Assembly (NCBI RefSeq): GCF_900188325.1 | Contig: NZ_FZPD01000002.1 | Coordinates: 558,001 to 622,000 of the forward strand | Direction of reading: 5' to 3' | Length of the DNA stretch: 64,000 nucleotides | From: Ekhidna lutea | Lineage (GTDB): Bacteria; Bacteroidota; Bacteroidia; Cytophagales; Cyclobacteriaceae | Shown here: piece after piece, positions 15,162 through 25,004 of the stretch | Position numbering within the stretch: the first letter of the stretch is position 1 | How the letters are laid out: each line of letters starts with the position of its first letter | Translations under genes and position numbers: made by a program | Notes under the pieces: generated by a model | Database searches by the model: none | Told to the model about the DNA's origin: nothing | The model's input: the letters and a program-made list of their open reading frames with translations, nothing else

Positions 15162-17849
15162 TTGAAGAAACTTCTAATCGTAATTGCTGTATTGCTCCTG
15201 CTTGGTGCGGGGTATTTCACGTACGAAAAGTGGGTAAAGCACTCAAATCTTACCACCTGGAGTTTTATCCCTGCAGATGCCGCTCTTGTCCTGGAGGGAA
15301 CAGTAGCAAACGACCTTGAGACACTTAAGAATTATCCGCTTTGGGAGATTGTTTCTCAGTCATCCGGTTTTGATAATTTAAGAATTGGACTGGCTTTCCT
15401 TGATTCCATCAATGGAGAAGGAGGATTTTCAGCCATCTTTCGGGAAGCTCCCACTCTGGCTTCAGCTCATAAAGTTTCAAGCAACAGTATTGATTTTCTC
15501 TTTGTTGTTGAGCTACAAAACATCTCCCAAAACACATTCGCAAATGCAGCCATCGGTAGGCTTCAAAACCAGGGATACCGTTTTAAAACACGTAACTACA
15601 ATGATTTTAAAATCAGTGAGATCAATAAAGATGGAGAGACACTCACTTACATTTTTTATAAGAATTTTTTCCTGGCCAGCTTCACTCCATACCTGGTAGA
15701 AGATGCCGTAAGGGCAATTAGTGATACTGAATTACAATCCTTTAAAGAGAAGTTTTCCAAACTGGATCAGGTTGGGACCAACGGTATACTTTCCCTTTTC
15801 ATAAACTATGAGAAAGGATCTGAACTTTTAAAAGCATTCACTCCTTCGTCGATTGATTTTTCTATCGGAAGTGGTAGCTACGAGTTAATGGTTGACTCTT
15901 CCTTCCTTCAACTCTCAGGTTTCTCGCATACAGCTTCAGGCTGGCTGGACACCCATACATCACAACCAACAACTTTTGATATGGCAGAAGTGGTGCCGGA
16001 AAATACGGCTTATATCTATCACATCACGTCCTCAGAAATGACGAGCTGGAAAGAAAAGCAAATCGCCCACTTACGTAGCACTGACCCAAAAGCCAAACAT
16101 TATCAGGATTCGCTCAAGTCGCTATATGATTTCAATGCAGACCAGGTTCTTGATTTGGTAGACAATGAGATTGGGGTGCTCAACCTGGAATCACCGCGAG
16201 CAAGAGATCAGCAAAAAATGGTGATCCTGGAAGTGAATGACATGAGTGAGTCAATTAACTTCTTCAGACAGCTAACGGAGCGAATTGCGCTTGCAAGAGG
16301 TGACTCTGTTTATACTGAATCATACAGCGAAAATGAAATTCGTTTCTTACCAATTGCAGAATTTCCTTCTACCATTTTAGGTGAACCAGGTCGTGGCTTT
16401 AGCCAATGCTTTTATATCAGCTATCGTAATTATTTGATCTTCTCTAATGACCTGCAGGAACTAAAAAACCTGATCACCGCGGTACAAGAAGAAGATACCT
16501 GGGGTAAATCCATTCAAGTAAATAATTTTTTGAGTCGTACTAATAACGCAGCGAATGTCAGTCTGTTTATCAATATTCCCCGTGCCTGGAGTACCCTTTT
16601 GGACAACTTGAAACCAGAATGGAAAGAACACTTTAAACAAAATGAAAATTCATACAAATCAATTGAGCTTGCAGCCTTTCAATATAGCTACTTAGATGGT
16701 AAGTATTATACCAACTATACGCTTTCCCAACCAATACGCAGGAGCAAAAACATCCCAAAAACCAGTGCAGAAGATGGCGTGAGATTCATAAGCAATCTTA
16801 CCAGTAAACCGATTTTGCTACGAACTCATGCACATAAGGAATTTGATATTCTCGTTCAGGACAGCACTAACACCGTCTACTACATGGATCCTGATCAAAA
16901 TGCGCTATGGTCGCAGGATGTTGGAGGGCAAATACGCGAAGGAGTTCATGCCATTGACTATTATAAAAACGGCAAAATCCAATATGCATTTGCTACCTCG
17001 TCTGAAATCCATATCATCGATCGAACAGGCACTTATATTCCCGGCTACCCAAAATCAATCAGCAATGTGTCCTTTGACCACTTTAATGTGATCGACTATG
17101 ACAGGAGTAGAAATTATCGTTTTGGTATCACGGATACAGATGGTAACATTTATCTCTCGGATAAAGATTTAAAAGTACTTGAGGGATGGAATCCAAAGAA
17201 ACTATCCAGACGGGCTCTTGCTCCCCTTAATCATTCGAGGCTTGGAAGACGGGATGTAATGCTGTCATTGCAGGAAGATGGGGTCATCAACCTTATGAAC
17301 AGAAGAGGTGAAATGATGTCCGGATTCCCATTCGAAACAAAACAATCGATCAGCAAAAACTATTTCATCAGACAATCTAACTCACTTGGAAATTCCTCGC
17401 TCACCGTCATTTCCAATGGTGGCGAACTCACTGAACTCACACTTGAGGGAGGTGTGATCAAGCGAGATCAGCTTATCAAAACAAGTGCCGATGCTTCTTT
17501 CCAGTTAATTCCTGACACTGGTGGTGATTCATTTATCATCATCCGAAAAGAGGGCACCAGTTATGAAGTCTTAGATGATACCGGGAATCTACTTTTCAAA
17601 AAAGACTATCTCTCACAATGGCCTATATTGATCCAATATTATCAATTTGGTGCTGGTAAAGACCTGGTAGTGTTTACCGATACGGCCAATAAGAGTCTAT
17701 ATATTTATGATAAATCCGGGAATCTGGTCACCGGTAATCCGCTGAATTCATCACATGAGATAAGTCTAATTTATTCGAGTGCAAAAAGAGAGTTCCAGGT
17801 CTATACCACATGGGATTCCAACCTGGAACTCTATACTTTCAGTTATTAA
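15162..17849 (+). CDS. Large envelope protein with N-terminal membrane anchor and C-terminal propeller-like repeats
   Basis: The 895-residue product starts at a TTG codon (MKKLLIV follows), 21 bp after the promoter box at 15134. There is no nearby in-frame ATG, and the residues right after the TTG form the membrane anchor (about 2-20). The region up to about residue 540 resembles DUF3352-type proteins of Bacteroidota. From about 560 to the end are repeated blocks such as YYMDPDQNALWSQDV and NIYLSDKDLKVLEGWNP, which look like beta-propeller blades. The bulk should be periplasmic. Function is unknown. The last 11 bp overlap the convergent reductase gene. Confidence 0.75.
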   Translation: MKKLLIVIAVLLLLGAGYFTYEKWVKHSNLTTWSFIPADAALVLEGTVANDLETLKNYPLWEIVSQSSGFDNLRIGLAFLDSINGEGGFSAIFREAPTLASAHKVSSNSIDFLFVVELQNISQNTFANAAIGRLQNQGYRFKTRNYNDFKISEINKDGETLTYIFYKNFFLASFTPYLVEDAVRAISDTELQSFKEKFSKLDQVGTNGILSLFINYEKGSELLKAFTPSSIDFSIGSGSYELMVDSSFLQLSGFSHTASGWLDTHTSQPTTFDMAEVVPENTAYIYHITSSEMTSWKEKQIAHLRSTDPKAKHYQDSLKSLYDFNADQVLDLVDNEIGVLNLESPRARDQQKMVILEVNDMSESINFFRQLTERIALARGDSVYTESYSENEIRFLPIAEFPSTILGEPGRGFSQCFYISYRNYLIFSNDLQELKNLITAVQEEDTWGKSIQVNNFLSRTNNAANVSLFINIPRAWSTLLDNLKPEWKEHFKQNENSYKSIELAAFQYSYLDGKYYTNYTLSQPIRRSKNIPKTSAEDGVRFISNLTSKPILLRTHAHKEFDILVQDSTNTVYYMDPDQNALWSQDVGGQIREGVHAIDYYKNGKIQYAFATSSEIHIIDRTGTYIPGYPKSISNVSFDHFNVIDYDRSRNYRFGITDTDGNIYLSDKDLKVLEGWNPKKLSRRALAPLNHSRLGRRDVMLSLQEDGVINLMNRRGEMMSGFPFETKQSISKNYFIRQSNSLGNSSLTVISNGGELTELTLEGGVIKRDQLIKTSADASFQLIPDTGGDSFIIIRKEGTSYEVLDDTGNLLFKKDYLSQWPILIQYYQFGAGKDLVVFTDTANKSLYIYDKSGNLVTGNPLNSSHEISLIYSSAKREFQVYTTWDSNLELYTFSY

Positions 17850-18384
17850 GCACGTGCCCAACCTCAAAGGTGATTATTTGCATACCATCCGGGTAGCTTT
17901 GACAGTAAACCATTTTTAGTTTGGTCTGAACTTTATGCTCTCCAAACAAACGAATACCGCCACCTAAAATGATAGGATTCACTTTTAATTTGACCTCATC
18001 TATCAACCCATTTTTCATTAACCAGCCTGCAAAGTTGCCTCCTCCACATAGATAAATTTCACTGCCACACTCCTTTTTGAGTGCTTCTAAGTGGTTGAGG
18101 TCCGGAGGTACAACTTTCACCTGATCATTTGCATTATCGAAGCATAAGCTGCTAGAATAAATGAAATGATCCATATGCGGATAGGCCGGCTGTCCCGGCT
18201 CTAACCCAAACCGATAGCCAAACTCATAGGTTCGTCTACCCATTATCACAGTATCAAAGGATTGCAGGTCATACATGTATTGCTCCACACCCTCTCCTCC
18301 AACGGCAAACATGCTGACATCATCGTTCTCTCCGGCGATATAACCATCCAGAGAAGTAGCTACATAGTAAACGATCTTTCTCAT
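17839..18384 (-). CDS. RibD C-terminal/dihydrofolate-reductase-family protein
   Basis: The 181-residue protein has the DHFR-like RibD_C layout: MRKIVYYVATSLDGYIA at the N-terminus, VIMGRRTYE, and EIYLCGGGNFAGWLM as the dinucleotide-binding segment, followed by LKVNPIILGGGIRLF. Members are NADPH-dependent reductases related to the riboflavin biosynthesis enzyme. Stand-alone copies like this have no established substrate. It lies 10 bp downstream of the MATE exporter gene and is probably in the same operon. Confidence 0.85.
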   Translation of the reverse strand: MRKIVYYVATSLDGYIAGENDDVSMFAVGGEGVEQYMYDLQSFDTVIMGRRTYEFGYRFGLEPGQPAYPHMDHFIYSSSLCFDNANDQVKVVPPDLNHLEALKKECGSEIYLCGGGNFAGWLMKNGLIDEVKLKVNPIILGGGIRLFGEHKVQTKLKMVYCQSYPDGMQIITFEVGHVLNN

Positions 18385-18394
18385 AAATAAGAGG

Positions 18395-19801
18395 TTATAC
18401 TTTTACCGTTTTCCACTTCCCTCTTTTGAATATGACCATAGCCACCAAAGCATATAAGCTATGGCAGAAGGCTATACAAAAGAATACACCGTTCGTTTCC
18501 CATCCCATAGTGAAAGAAAGGAAATAAGATAGAGGAATCTGGATTAGCCAAAACACGACGATGCTGATATACATAGGGGTTTTCGTATCACCCGCACCAT
18601 TAAATCCCTGGCCTAAAACCATCCCGTATGCAAAAAACACATAACCAACACATATAATTTTTAATGCATCAGAACCAATATCTATAACTGATTTTGGCTG
18701 ATCAAATATTGACAACACCTCTGTTGAAAACAGTGAAAAAAGGACAGTGATGAAGACGAGAAAAATGGCGTTCCATTTTGCGGTTACCCAGACTGACTTT
18801 TCTGCTCGTTCAGGTTTCAGAGCTCCCAAATTTTGACCTACTAATGTTGCAGCTGCGTTTGCCATCCCCCAAGAAGGTAATAGAGTGAAATAAATAACTC
18901 TAAAGGATATTTGATAGCCTGCCATGGCTTCTTTACCAAACTCACTTACGATCCTTACAAGAAACAGCCAGCTCAATGTTTCAACCAAAAACTGCCCAAT
19001 TCCTCCTGCAGATATCACAATGATCTCTTTAATTGTTTTCCATTTAATAATAAAATTGGCGACAGTAATCTTTATCAGTGATTTTCCATTAAACAAATAG
19101 AAAATCTGGTAAACTACCCCACAAGATCTCCCAATTGTAGTGGCAATTGCGGCTCCTTCGACACCATATGCAGGAATTATTCCCCAACCAAAAATGAAAA
19201 TGGGATCAAGGATAATATTAAGGCCATTTGCCAATAAAAGAGACTTCATAGCAATGGAAGCATTTCCAGCTCCCCGAAAAATTCCATTTATAAGAAATAT
19301 CAAAACAATGCTGATATTGGCCCCATACATTACTTGAGTATAACCTACTCCTTCCTCAATCAGGCTGCTATCACCTCCCATTAGTTCAAGGATTTCAGCT
19401 GAATATTGGTATCCGAAAATACCAAGAGTAATTCCTATAACTATGGCGATTATTATTGCTTGAAATGCTGCATTTGCAGCTCTTTCATATTCTTTTTCAC
19501 CAACCCTTCTAGCAACAATGGCCGTTGCGGCCATACTAAGACCAATTGCGAGTGAAAAAATGATCATGAGGGGTGCCTCTGTCAATCCAATAGTAGCGAC
19601 TGCATTGACACTCACTCTGGATACAAAAATCATATCAATAAGTGCAAACAATGCTTCGCCTGTCATTTCAGCAATGATTGGGATAGATAAAAGCACAATT
19701 GCGCGATTAATACTGCCGGTAGTAAATTCTGTTTCTTTGCCTTTAAGGGCGGATATAAAGAGCTTAAATACTCTGGATATAGAGAATGATTCTTTCGTCA
19801 T
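18395..19801 (-). CDS. MATE-family efflux transporter
   Basis: The 468-residue polytopic protein has about 12 transmembrane helices in two halves. Family marks include GEALFALIDMIFVSRV and GIFRGAGNASIAMK in the first half and GQGFNGAGDTKTPMY in the second. MATE transporters export drugs, dyes or metabolites by Na+ or H+ antiport across the inner membrane. The first 35 residues are a hydrophilic N-terminal extension. The downstream RibD-type reductase probably shares its mRNA. Confidence 0.92.
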   Translation of the reverse strand: MTKESFSISRVFKLFISALKGKETEFTTGSINRAIVLLSIPIIAEMTGEALFALIDMIFVSRVSVNAVATIGLTEAPLMIIFSLAIGLSMAATAIVARRVGEKEYERAANAAFQAIIIAIVIGITLGIFGYQYSAEILELMGGDSSLIEEGVGYTQVMYGANISIVLIFLINGIFRGAGNASIAMKSLLLANGLNIILDPIFIFGWGIIPAYGVEGAAIATTIGRSCGVVYQIFYLFNGKSLIKITVANFIIKWKTIKEIIVISAGGIGQFLVETLSWLFLVRIVSEFGKEAMAGYQISFRVIYFTLLPSWGMANAAATLVGQNLGALKPERAEKSVWVTAKWNAIFLVFITVLFSLFSTEVLSIFDQPKSVIDIGSDALKIICVGYVFFAYGMVLGQGFNGAGDTKTPMYISIVVFWLIQIPLSYFLSFTMGWETNGVFFCIAFCHSLYALVAMVIFKRGKWKTVKV

Positions 19802-20229
19802 TTTCGTAAGAAAATTAAATGTTTGTAGCTGCTTGTCTCAGATGCAGCATAAGAAATTGTTAATATATACTGATGTATGGAAGGTTGAGATACCCAGCCT
19901 GGGGGTTACCCTCTGATACGAGAGGGCGTGGTATTTACAATCTCTGCGAATAGAATCATAAGACTACAATGGTAGTATATTTTTTTATATGAAACTCTAA
20001 TCCGAAGACATAATTTTTACAACAAAGGCAAAAATCTTTGTTTCCTTCAAAATTGGAATCACGCATATGCTTATTTTAAAAATTGCTTCTAAAACTATTA
20101 ATCAAGTCGAAAAAGGACTAATTAAGGTGTTTTTATATCTACAATTTTAATCCAAGCATTTCCTCATCTGAGCGATTAATCTTCTAAAAATACAATTCAT
20201 ATTTACATAATTGATTATTTTGGCACTCG
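19802..20229. other. 428-bp divergent intergenic region with two GC-rich hairpins
   Basis: The region separates the MATE gene from the plus-strand nucleotidyltransferase gene. It is AT-rich except for 19893-19926, which holds CCCAG-C-CTGGG and CCCTCT-gatacg-AGAGGG side by side. A near-consensus box TTATTTTG (20215-20222) lies 7 bp before the ATG at 20230 and would give an almost leaderless mRNA. No small gene was evident. Confidence 0.45.
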
Positions 20230-21237
20230 ATGGAACACGACTACAGCCTGTTTGTAGAAAACCTAAAGGGAAGAAGGTATGATGAAGCCTTGCGTGAGCA
20301 AGTATTATCAGAAGCTTTTCATCAGTGTGGATATTCTGATTGTCTGCGTTATACATTGGAATCCATGGTGGAAATCGACCCTTCTTACGCATACAAGGTT
20401 TACGCCAATTCACGCAGGATTCACGAAAACATTGCAAAAGTATTAAAAAAGAAGGGTTATGATGCTGATTACAGGTATCAGGGTGCGTTGAAAACTTATT
20501 CTAACATTCGACTTTATGGGGATGTAGAAATCATTGTCATTAAGAAAAATGTGTCTGAAAAGCCTCACACAGACATGCAGATATTAGCCAAAGATTTGTT
20601 GGATGTCCTTTCAAAGGATCCAACCTTGAAATCTGTAGACTATAGTGATAAGACTCGTATCAGGGTCATCGCACAAAAGCCTACTTGTGAGATTGATGTT
20701 TTGCCGTCAATGTGGATCAACAGTGCTGAATACGTTAAAACTCGTAATGAAATCTATAAGGGCATTGCAGAGTTTGATTTTGCAAAAAAGAAGGTGAAGA
20801 AGTACCTCCCCTTTCTAAATATTGCGAGGATAAATGCTCGTGATCAACATACCAATGGTAACCTGAAGGCAATGTCCAGGCTGTTGAAATCACTAAGGGC
20901 CGATGCTGTTGACCGCATTCATTTGCGAGATTCTGAAATTAATGCCATTCTTTACAACATCCCCGAAGCTGATCTGACTGTACCAGCAAACAAGGTGCTT
21001 TCACTTTTACCAACTGTAGCAAAAATGCTCGATAAGCTTGAATCTGATGCTGCGTACTTTAACCAGATGCTTTCTCCTTCGGAAAAGGATCGCGTATTTG
21101 GAGGTCGTCCGGATAAACAGAAAGAGCTTCAAAAGCTAAACGCACAACTCAAGAAATTGATTTCTGATTTAAAAGCAGATTTGGACAGTCAAGGCAAAAC
21201 CTTGAATTCTGAGATTGAGTATCTGCCTACTCCTTAA
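20230..21237 (+). CDS. Nucleotidyltransferase-fold protein, CD-NTase/OAS-like
   Basis: The 335-residue protein has the layout of pol-beta-like nucleotidyltransferases: a helical N-terminus, GALKTYSNI (85-93) in the place of the GS motif, Asp98-Val-Glu100 as the first two metal ligands, and Asp156 in CEIDVLPSMW as the third. This order and spacing fit the OAS/CD-NTase group, though Ser of GS is Ala here. The C-terminal 60 residues look like a coiled coil. CD-NTases make cyclic oligonucleotide signals in CBASS defence, but no effector gene is adjacent, so the role is open. It ends base-to-base with the convergent peptidase gene. Confidence 0.65.
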   Translation: MEHDYSLFVENLKGRRYDEALREQVLSEAFHQCGYSDCLRYTLESMVEIDPSYAYKVYANSRRIHENIAKVLKKKGYDADYRYQGALKTYSNIRLYGDVEIIVIKKNVSEKPHTDMQILAKDLLDVLSKDPTLKSVDYSDKTRIRVIAQKPTCEIDVLPSMWINSAEYVKTRNEIYKGIAEFDFAKKKVKKYLPFLNIARINARDQHTNGNLKAMSRLLKSLRADAVDRIHLRDSEINAILYNIPEADLTVPANKVLSLLPTVAKMLDKLESDAAYFNQMLSPSEKDRVFGGRPDKQKELQKLNAQLKKLISDLKADLDSQGKTLNSEIEYLPTP

Positions 21238-23280
21238 CTATACCAATCCTGCTCTTTTCAAAAGCGCATCAGGTTTTGGTTCATGTCCTCTGAATCGCTT
21301 ATAAAGAACCATTGGATGCTCAGTTCCACCTTTGCTTAGGATGTTTTCTTTAAACAAACTGGCAGTAGCAGGATCAAAAATGCCATTCTCCTTGAATACA
21401 GAAAATGCATCAGCATCCAGGACCTCTGCCCATTTGTAGCTGTAATACCCTGCTGCATAGCCACCGGCAAATATGTGTCCGAACTGAACACTCATATTTG
21501 TATCCTCAACCCTAGGGAATAGTTCGGTAGGTGCAAACGATTCATTTTCAAAAGTTCCCACATCTGATACACTTTTAGCTTCTTCAAAAGAAAGGCTGTG
21601 CCATGCCATATCCAATAAGCCAAAGCTAATTTGTCTCACGGTTGCATATGCTTCGTGATACGTTGAGGACTTCTTGATGCGCTCAACCAAATCAGCAGGG
21701 ATTAACTCGCCAGTCTTGTAGTGCTTTGCAAATAGATCAAGGCACTCTTTTTCATAGCACCAATTTTCCATAATCTGTGATGGAAGCTCTACAAAATCCC
21801 AATAAACACTTGTCCCAGATAAGCTTTGATATCTTGTGTCAGCCAGCATCCCGTGCAATGCGTGCCCAAATTCATGAAATAGCGTCTTTACCTCATCAAA
21901 TTTTAGTAAGGATGGGTGGTTTGATGATGAAGGGGTAAAATTACAGACAATGCTCACATGCGGAATGACCCGTTTATCATCTTTATATTTTTCATCCCGA
22001 TAAGAAGTCATCCATGCGCCAGCTCTTTTCCCGTCTCGAGGGAAAAAATCAGCGAGGAAAACAGAAACGACTTTTCCAGACTCATCATAAACCTCGTATG
22101 CTTTTACATCTTTATGATATACTTCCAGCTCCGTATTTTCCTTGAAGCTTATTCCAAATAATCGTTCTGCTGTTTCAAAGGCTCCACTAATTACATTTTC
22201 AAGTTTAAAATATGGTTTCACCAACTCATCATCCAGCTCATATTTCTCTTTTCTGAGCTTCTCTGAATAATAAGCCCAGTCCCAGCGTTGAAGCTCAATA
22301 TCCACTCCCCTGGATTTTACAAATTCCTTGATTTCCTCAACCTCTTCCTTAGCTTTCGGCAGACTTTTTTCAAGCAGGTCATTCAAAAAAGCCAAAACAG
22401 TATCAGGAGATTCCGCCATCCGTTGCTCGAGCACGTAGTGACCAAACGTTGGGTATCCCAGCAATGAAGCTAGTTCTGCTTTCAATTGAATGATCTTTAA
22501 AACAAGCTCCTGATTGTCCCGACCGTTTCCTTTAAAGCACTTACACATAAATGCCCTATACATCTTTTCTCTTAACTCACGATTATCAGCATACTCCATG
22601 AATGGAATGTAGCTTGGGGCCTGAAGGGAAAACACCCACGCATCTTCTCTACCATTTTTTCTGGCCAGCTCTCGTGCTCTATCCAAAACATCTGCTGGTA
22701 GTCCTGAAAGATCGCTCTCATCTTCAATCACCAATTCAAAATCGTTAGTTTCTGCAAGCAAATTCTCAGAAAATGATAATGATAATTTTGAAAGCTCGAT
22801 GGTAATCTCCTTGAACCTCTCCTTCTTGTCACCTTCCAGCTCCACTCCCCTTCGCACAAAGTCCAGATAGGTTTCCTGAAGTAATTTCTTTTGTTCGGTG
22901 CTCAGACCCAAAGTATCTCTTTGATTATAAACAGCCTTTACTTTCCTGAACAAATCCTCATTCTGCTTTACCTCGCTATTAAACTCCGAAAGTTTCGGGG
23001 AGATTTCTTGTGTAATTTTTTGCAATTCATCACTTGTTTCAGCCGAATTCAAGTTGAATAAAATAGAAGCATTACGCTGGAGCTTAGCACCACTCTCTTC
23101 TAAGGCTTCAATCACATTTGAGAATCCGGGCTCATCTTTACTTTCAATGATTTGTTGAACCTCATTTCGCGCTTCCTCCAACGCACCTTCAATCCCATCC
23201 TTATAATCGTCGATCTTAATTTTTGTAAATGGAGGTAATTCGTATTTCGTTTGAAAATCAGATAATAAGACGTTCGACAT
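21238..23280 (-). CDS. M3-family oligopeptidase
   Basis: The 680-residue cytoplasmic protein has the zinc motif HEFGHALH near residue 468, followed by LSGTSVYWDFVELPSQIMENW and later GGYAAGYYSYKWAEVLDADAF, all marks of the M3 thimet/oligopeptidase A/Dcp family. It degrades short peptides, including signal-peptide remnants. The WDFVELPSQ spelling is close to oligopeptidase A, but Dcp is not excluded. It has a TAnnTTTG box at 23312-23319 and is divergent from the MscS gene. Confidence 0.93.
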   Translation of the reverse strand: MSNVLLSDFQTKYELPPFTKIKIDDYKDGIEGALEEARNEVQQIIESKDEPGFSNVIEALEESGAKLQRNASILFNLNSAETSDELQKITQEISPKLSEFNSEVKQNEDLFRKVKAVYNQRDTLGLSTEQKKLLQETYLDFVRRGVELEGDKKERFKEITIELSKLSLSFSENLLAETNDFELVIEDESDLSGLPADVLDRARELARKNGREDAWVFSLQAPSYIPFMEYADNRELREKMYRAFMCKCFKGNGRDNQELVLKIIQLKAELASLLGYPTFGHYVLEQRMAESPDTVLAFLNDLLEKSLPKAKEEVEEIKEFVKSRGVDIELQRWDWAYYSEKLRKEKYELDDELVKPYFKLENVISGAFETAERLFGISFKENTELEVYHKDVKAYEVYDESGKVVSVFLADFFPRDGKRAGAWMTSYRDEKYKDDKRVIPHVSIVCNFTPSSSNHPSLLKFDEVKTLFHEFGHALHGMLADTRYQSLSGTSVYWDFVELPSQIMENWCYEKECLDLFAKHYKTGELIPADLVERIKKSSTYHEAYATVRQISFGLLDMAWHSLSFEEAKSVSDVGTFENESFAPTELFPRVEDTNMSVQFGHIFAGGYAAGYYSYKWAEVLDADAFSVFKENGIFDPATASLFKENILSKGGTEHPMVLYKRFRGHEPKPDALLKRAGLV

Positions 23281-23311
23281 TGCAGCAATTTTGATTTAAT
23301 TAAAGAGGCGG

Positions 23312-23342
23312 CAAAGGTAATAGCTGTGGAAGTTTACTTTTG
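23312..23342. promoter_or_regulatory. Back-to-back TAnnTTTG boxes of the M3 peptidase and MscS genes
   Basis: On the minus strand TACCTTTG (23312-23319) precedes the peptidase start at 23280. On the plus strand TACTTTTG (23335-23342) precedes the MscS start at 23360. The boxes are 15 bp apart, so polymerases at the two promoters would occlude each other. Confidence 0.55.
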
Positions 23343-23359
23343 CAAAAAAGGCATAAGAT

Positions 23360-24952
23360 ATGAGAACCTATTTCCTTCTATTCTTACTATCACTTGGTTT
23401 ACTTTCCAAAGCACAGGAACCATATGTTAATCTGAATAGCCCTCACAACTCAGTAAAAACTTTTCTTGCCAATCTTCAGCCTGAAAATCACAATGATTCT
23501 CTGGCAGCCCAGCCATTTTTAACCAGCAACAGGGATATGAAGAGTGCCAGAAAAACAGCTGTTCAGTTTAAACGTGTGCTTGATGGAAGAGGGATTTATA
23601 TCTATTTTGATGAAATCCCAAAGTCCCCCAACTACCTTGACTCTGCCAGCAAAAAAAACAAATACATACTCATAGAAGAGTACAAAGACATATTCTTGCT
23701 CAAGGCCGATAATGGGAAGTGGTATTTTTCTGACTCAAGTATTGATGCTATAAAAGAGCTCTACAAAGAAACTTTCAGATTTGGGACTGGTGAACTACTG
23801 AATCTGCTTCCAAAACTCGGAACAAAGAAGACGTTCGGTTTATATACCTATCAATACATTACCATCTTTATTTTGGCACTTATTAGTGCCCTGGTGTATC
23901 GGTTTTTTGCATTTTTTACTGAGCGAATTTTTTCGAGAATCGTGAAGAAGTTTGGGTATGAAGGAGAAGCTTCTGAAAAATACCTTTGGCAGATAGCCAG
24001 ACCAACCAGCGTTTTAATCATCGTTGGGTTACTTCTATTATTTACTCCCGCTCTCCAACTGCCTGTCACCTACTCCAAGTATGTGAATATTATCCTTCGG
24101 GTAATGATGCCTCTATTCGGGACAATTATATTATACCGTCTAGTAAATATCATCAGTGTTTTTCTGATGCGGATGGCCCAGACCACAGAGAGTACATTAG
24201 ATGATCAGTTGGTACCATTACTGAGAAAGACACTGAAGACCTTCGTCATTATCATTGGTACTTTACTCATATTGGACAATCTGGATGTACCAATCCTTCC
24301 ATTACTCACTGGTTTATCTATCGGAGGTCTTGCATTTGCACTGGCAGCACAGGACACCATTAAGAATTTCTTCGGTTCTGTAATGATTTTTGTGGACAAG
24401 CCTTTTCAGGTGGGCGACTGGATTACTGCCAATGATGTGGATGGAACTGTTGAAGAGGTTGGTTTTCGATCTTCACGAGTCAGGACATTTAGAAACTCTG
24501 TTATCTATGTCCCAAACGGCAGGCTGGCTGATAACACCATCGATAATCATGGACTGAGAAAGTATCGTCGTTTTTATACTCAGATATCCATTACATACGA
24601 TACCCCTCCGGAAATGATTGATGTTTTTGTGAAGGGTTTGAGAAAAATTGTAGAAGATCATCCTAAAACATGGAAAGACAACTATCATGTGTATTTTAAT
24701 GAAATGTCTTCCAGTTCACTCAATATCATGTTTTATATTTTCTTCAATGTACCGTCCTGGGGAGAAGAGCTACAAGCAAGGCATGAAATACTAATGAGCA
24801 TAGTTAGGTTAGGAAAAGAATTGGGTGTCAATTTTGCCTTCCCTACTCAGACATTACATATTGAAAATCTTCCGGGTCAACCTTCTTTATCTCCAAGCTA
24901 TATGAGTGGACACGATGCTGAAATGAAATTAGAATCGATGTTTAAGAAATAA
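23360..24952 (+). CDS. MscS-family mechanosensitive ion channel
   Basis: The 530-residue protein has a signal peptide (1-18), a periplasmic region (about 20-165), several transmembrane helices (about 168-310), and the pore helix and beta domain GGLAFALAAQDTIKNFFGSV to VGDWITANDVDGTVEEVGFRSSRVRT (about 320-380). It should open under membrane tension and release solutes on osmotic downshock. It is longer than E. coli MscS (286 residues) because of the extra N-terminal domain, as in many Bacteroidota. A hairpin follows the stop directly. Confidence 0.92.
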   Translation: MRTYFLLFLLSLGLLSKAQEPYVNLNSPHNSVKTFLANLQPENHNDSLAAQPFLTSNRDMKSARKTAVQFKRVLDGRGIYIYFDEIPKSPNYLDSASKKNKYILIEEYKDIFLLKADNGKWYFSDSSIDAIKELYKETFRFGTGELLNLLPKLGTKKTFGLYTYQYITIFILALISALVYRFFAFFTERIFSRIVKKFGYEGEASEKYLWQIARPTSVLIIVGLLLLFTPALQLPVTYSKYVNIILRVMMPLFGTIILYRLVNIISVFLMRMAQTTESTLDDQLVPLLRKTLKTFVIIIGTLLILDNLDVPILPLLTGLSIGGLAFALAAQDTIKNFFGSVMIFVDKPFQVGDWITANDVDGTVEEVGFRSSRVRTFRNSVIYVPNGRLADNTIDNHGLRKYRRFYTQISITYDTPPEMIDVFVKGLRKIVEDHPKTWKDNYHVYFNEMSSSSLNIMFYIFFNVPSWGEELQARHEILMSIVRLGKELGVNFAFPTQTLHIENLPGQPSLSPSYMSGHDAEMKLESMFKK

Positions 24953-24981
24953 AAAAGCGATTGACTAGATGAGTCAATCGC
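24951..24981 (-). terminator. Terminator of the giant surface-protein gene, shared with mscS
   Basis: GCGATTGACT (24957-24966) and AGTCAATCGC (24972-24981) form a 10-bp stem with a 5-nt loop. On the minus strand it is followed by six T residues, which suits the gene at 25005-30818. On the plus strand it follows the MscS stop by four bases but lacks a T run. Confidence 0.85.
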
Positions 24982-25004
24982 CCTTAATCCCTTTCATCAG
25001 AAGT

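Noticed and set aside
20230-21237. CBASS defence operon
   Set aside because: The nucleotidyltransferase-fold gene stands alone between a MATE gene and a peptidase gene. No phospholipase, nuclease, SAVED or membrane effector is next to it. The patatin at 34146 is 13 kb away with a different context.
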